Shown here: positions 5,511 through 6,532 of the stretch, piece by piece
Numbering within the stretch: the first letter of the stretch is position 1
Layout: each line of letters begins with the position of its first letter
DNA from: an uncultured Sulfurovum sp.
GTDB taxonomy: Bacteria; Campylobacterota; Campylobacteria; Campylobacterales; Sulfurovaceae
DNA length: 6,532 bases
Reading direction: 5' to 3'
Assembly (NCBI GenBank): GCA_947311605.1
Contig: CAMZLC010000122.1
Span: 1-6,532, forward strand
Notes under the pieces: model-generated
Databases searched by the model: none
What the model saw: the letters and a program-made list of their open reading frames with translations, nothing else
Told to the model about the DNA's origin: nothing
Translations under genes and position numbers: made by a program

Positions 5511-6532
5511 TAATCAATTGCTCCATACTGTGGCTATCTATTTCATCAAATACATCAAATGGTTCAGAGAGTTTTTCGAAAATCTTAGCCAATGTTTTTG
5601 AGTTACTATCATTTTCTTTCTTTATATACCCATCTTCTGCCAAATAAAAGTCTGACTTTACGTCTGCTAATTCACTATAACGCTGTAGTGCTTCTATCAT
5701 ATAAGGGCTATGCGAATTTACAACAATTTTAAATCCATTTTTCACTAACATAATAATCAATTCTGCCATTTTCAATTGCCACTTTGGATGCAAATGCACT
5801 TCTGGTTCATCCAAAATCAATAAATTCTTTTTAAGAAAAAATTTATTATCATTCAGAATTTGGATTATGCCAAAACTTTTAATACCTGTTGCAGTATTTT
5901 CCATTTCAATTCTTATAGCACTATTATCGATAATTTTATTATAATAAAATTTTGAGCTATCAAATTCTAAATTCCCTGTAATAATTTTTGTTATCTTATT
6001 TTTAATTTCTTGCTGACGTCGAGCATGAGGATATGGATTTTCTCGAGATAATTTATCATATAAGTCCCACATCATATAGGGATATGAAACATCAAAATCT
6101 AAACCTAATTCAAATTTTCCTCTATCTCTCATTCTCGAAACACTATTGAAAAACTCTATCATATCAAATACAATTGGAGATTGTACAAAGGTGACATCAA
6201 AAAAACGTTCCTTGTTTTGATTATTACTGATATATTCACTGATAGAATTTTTATCTTGAATTATAATTTTTGTTATTATTTCATTTTTGGTACTTTTCAG
6301 AATCGCCTCACCATTATACGAAATGTTTCCATCAAAAACAAGATTCAATCTAGTTGCTAAAATTCTCTTTGCATTTTGCTTATTTGCTTTTTGTGTCTGT
6401 GCTATATTATCGGATTTAATAATAGAAAAAAGCATTTTCCCAACCGTACTCTTCCCGGTATCATTCTCCCCAGCAATCACAGTCAGACCATCAATAGCAA
6501 CATTCGCCTCTTTGATCATCCCAATATTTTTA
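5503..6532 (-). CDS. ABC/OLD-like AAA ATPase (AAA_15/AAA_21 type), 5' end beyond window
   Basis: The frame is open to the right edge; the first Met in view (6519) is preceded in frame by KNIG. Members of this family usually begin about ten residues before such a stretch, so the true start lies outside and the visible Met is probably internal. Counting from that Met: Walker A GENDTGKST (17-25), a degenerate ABC signature region TGIKSFGIIQIL (211-222), Walker B LLILDEPE (233-240) followed by VHLHPKWQ, and the H-switch VVNSHSPYMIEAL (266-278). The long middle part (about 35-205) is the variable insertion expected between the two ATPase lobes. The protein ends near residue 338 with no TOPRIM domain, unlike OLD/GajA nucleases, and a PD-(D/E)XK-like gene overlaps its stop by 8 bases. 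Such ATPases commonly act as sensors or regulators for a separate effector in phage defence (as in Septu, PARIS and AbiL); that role is inferred. Base composition is strongly A+T-rich. Confidence 0.85.
   Translation of the reverse strand, partial: KNIGMIKEANVAIDGLTVIAGENDTGKSTVGKMLFSIIKSDNIAQTQKANKQNAKRILATRLNLVFDGNISYNGEAILKSTKNEIITKIIIQDKNSISEYISNNQNKERFFDVTFVQSPIVFDMIEFFNSVSRMRDRGKFELGLDFDVSYPYMMWDLYDKLSRENPYPHARRQQEIKNKITKIITGNLEFDSSKFYYNKIIDNSAIRIEMENTATGIKSFGIIQILNDNKFFLKKNLLILDEPEVHLHPKWQLKMAELIIMLVKNGFKIVVNSHSPYMIEALQRYSELADVKSDFYLAEDGYIKKENDSNSKTLAKIFEKLSEPFDVFDEIDSHSMEQLING

Larger units (their letters stand above)
4984..6532. other. A+T-rich accessory segment upstream of glyQ
   Basis: The base composition changes abruptly at the glyQ start. 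Hand counts of the 60-base lines at 5041, 5821 and 5941 give 11-12 G/C each (18-20%), whereas the line at 2641 inside kdsB has 32 (53%). The segment is wholly occupied by the ATPase and nuclease-like genes and continues beyond the right edge. I see no tRNA, integrase, insertion sequence or flanking direct repeat, so the mode of acquisition is unknown; horizontal transfer is inferred from composition and context. Confidence 0.65.

Noticed and set aside
4984..6532. The AT-rich segment as an insertion sequence, prophage or CRISPR element
   Set aside because: No transposase, integrase, terminal inverted repeats, target duplications or spaced repeats are visible; only the two protein genes fill it.
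5503..6532. Assignment of the ATPase to Gabija (GajA) or a classical OLD nuclease
   Set aside because: The protein ends soon after the H-switch region with no C-terminal TOPRIM domain, and the neighbour is not a UvrD-like helicase.

Overview
The window looks like a chromosomal piece of a Campylobacterota (epsilonproteobacterial) genome, probably a free-living Sulfurovum/Sulfurimonas-type organism. The main reason is gene content: glyQ, a NIF3-family gene and a coiled-coil C4 zinc-ribbon gene lie together, as I recall for Helicobacter pylori (HP0960-HP0958) and Campylobacter jejuni (Cj0704-Cj0706), where waaA/kdtA follows. The genus is an inference from protein character and moderate G+C and was not tested.

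Layout from left to right. Positions 1-693 (minus) hold the zinc-ribbon protein, which starts with TTG and loses its last few residues at the left edge. Positions 721-1455 (minus) hold a NIF3/DUF34 dinuclear-metal protein in the same transcription unit. A 110-base divergent intergenic region (1456-1565) carries a -10-like hexamer facing each way. Positions 1572-4098 (plus) form a tightly packed Kdo operon: kdsD (kpsF; arabinose-5-phosphate isomerase), kdsB (CMP-Kdo synthetase) and kdsA (Kdo-8-phosphate synthase of the metal-dependent, cysteine-containing class). The genes overlap by 4 and 1 bases. Three of the four steps from ribulose-5-phosphate to CMP-Kdo are present; the KdsC phosphatase is not in the window. 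kdsA converges on glyQ (4102-4983, minus) with only 3 bases between the stop codons.

From 4984 to the right edge the DNA changes abruptly: hand-counted lines fall to about 18-20% G+C, against about 53% on a sampled kdsB line. This AT-rich segment carries two overlapping minus-strand genes. One is an ABC/OLD-like AAA ATPase without a TOPRIM nuclease domain, whose 5' end runs off the window. The other is a 177-residue protein with an E...D-x12-ExK pattern typical of PD-(D/E)XK nucleases. The ATPase gene overlaps the nuclease gene by 8 bases, and the nuclease gene overlaps glyQ by 7 bases, so an essential aminoacyl-tRNA synthetase subunit is the last cistron behind what looks like an acquired ATPase-nuclease (candidate anti-phage defence) cassette. 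I cannot assign this pair to a named defence system; it is the most interesting part of the window.

The two insertions, Kdo operon and ATPase-nuclease pair, flank glyQ. Together they appear to have separated it from its usual downstream partner nif3 and from its original upstream region.
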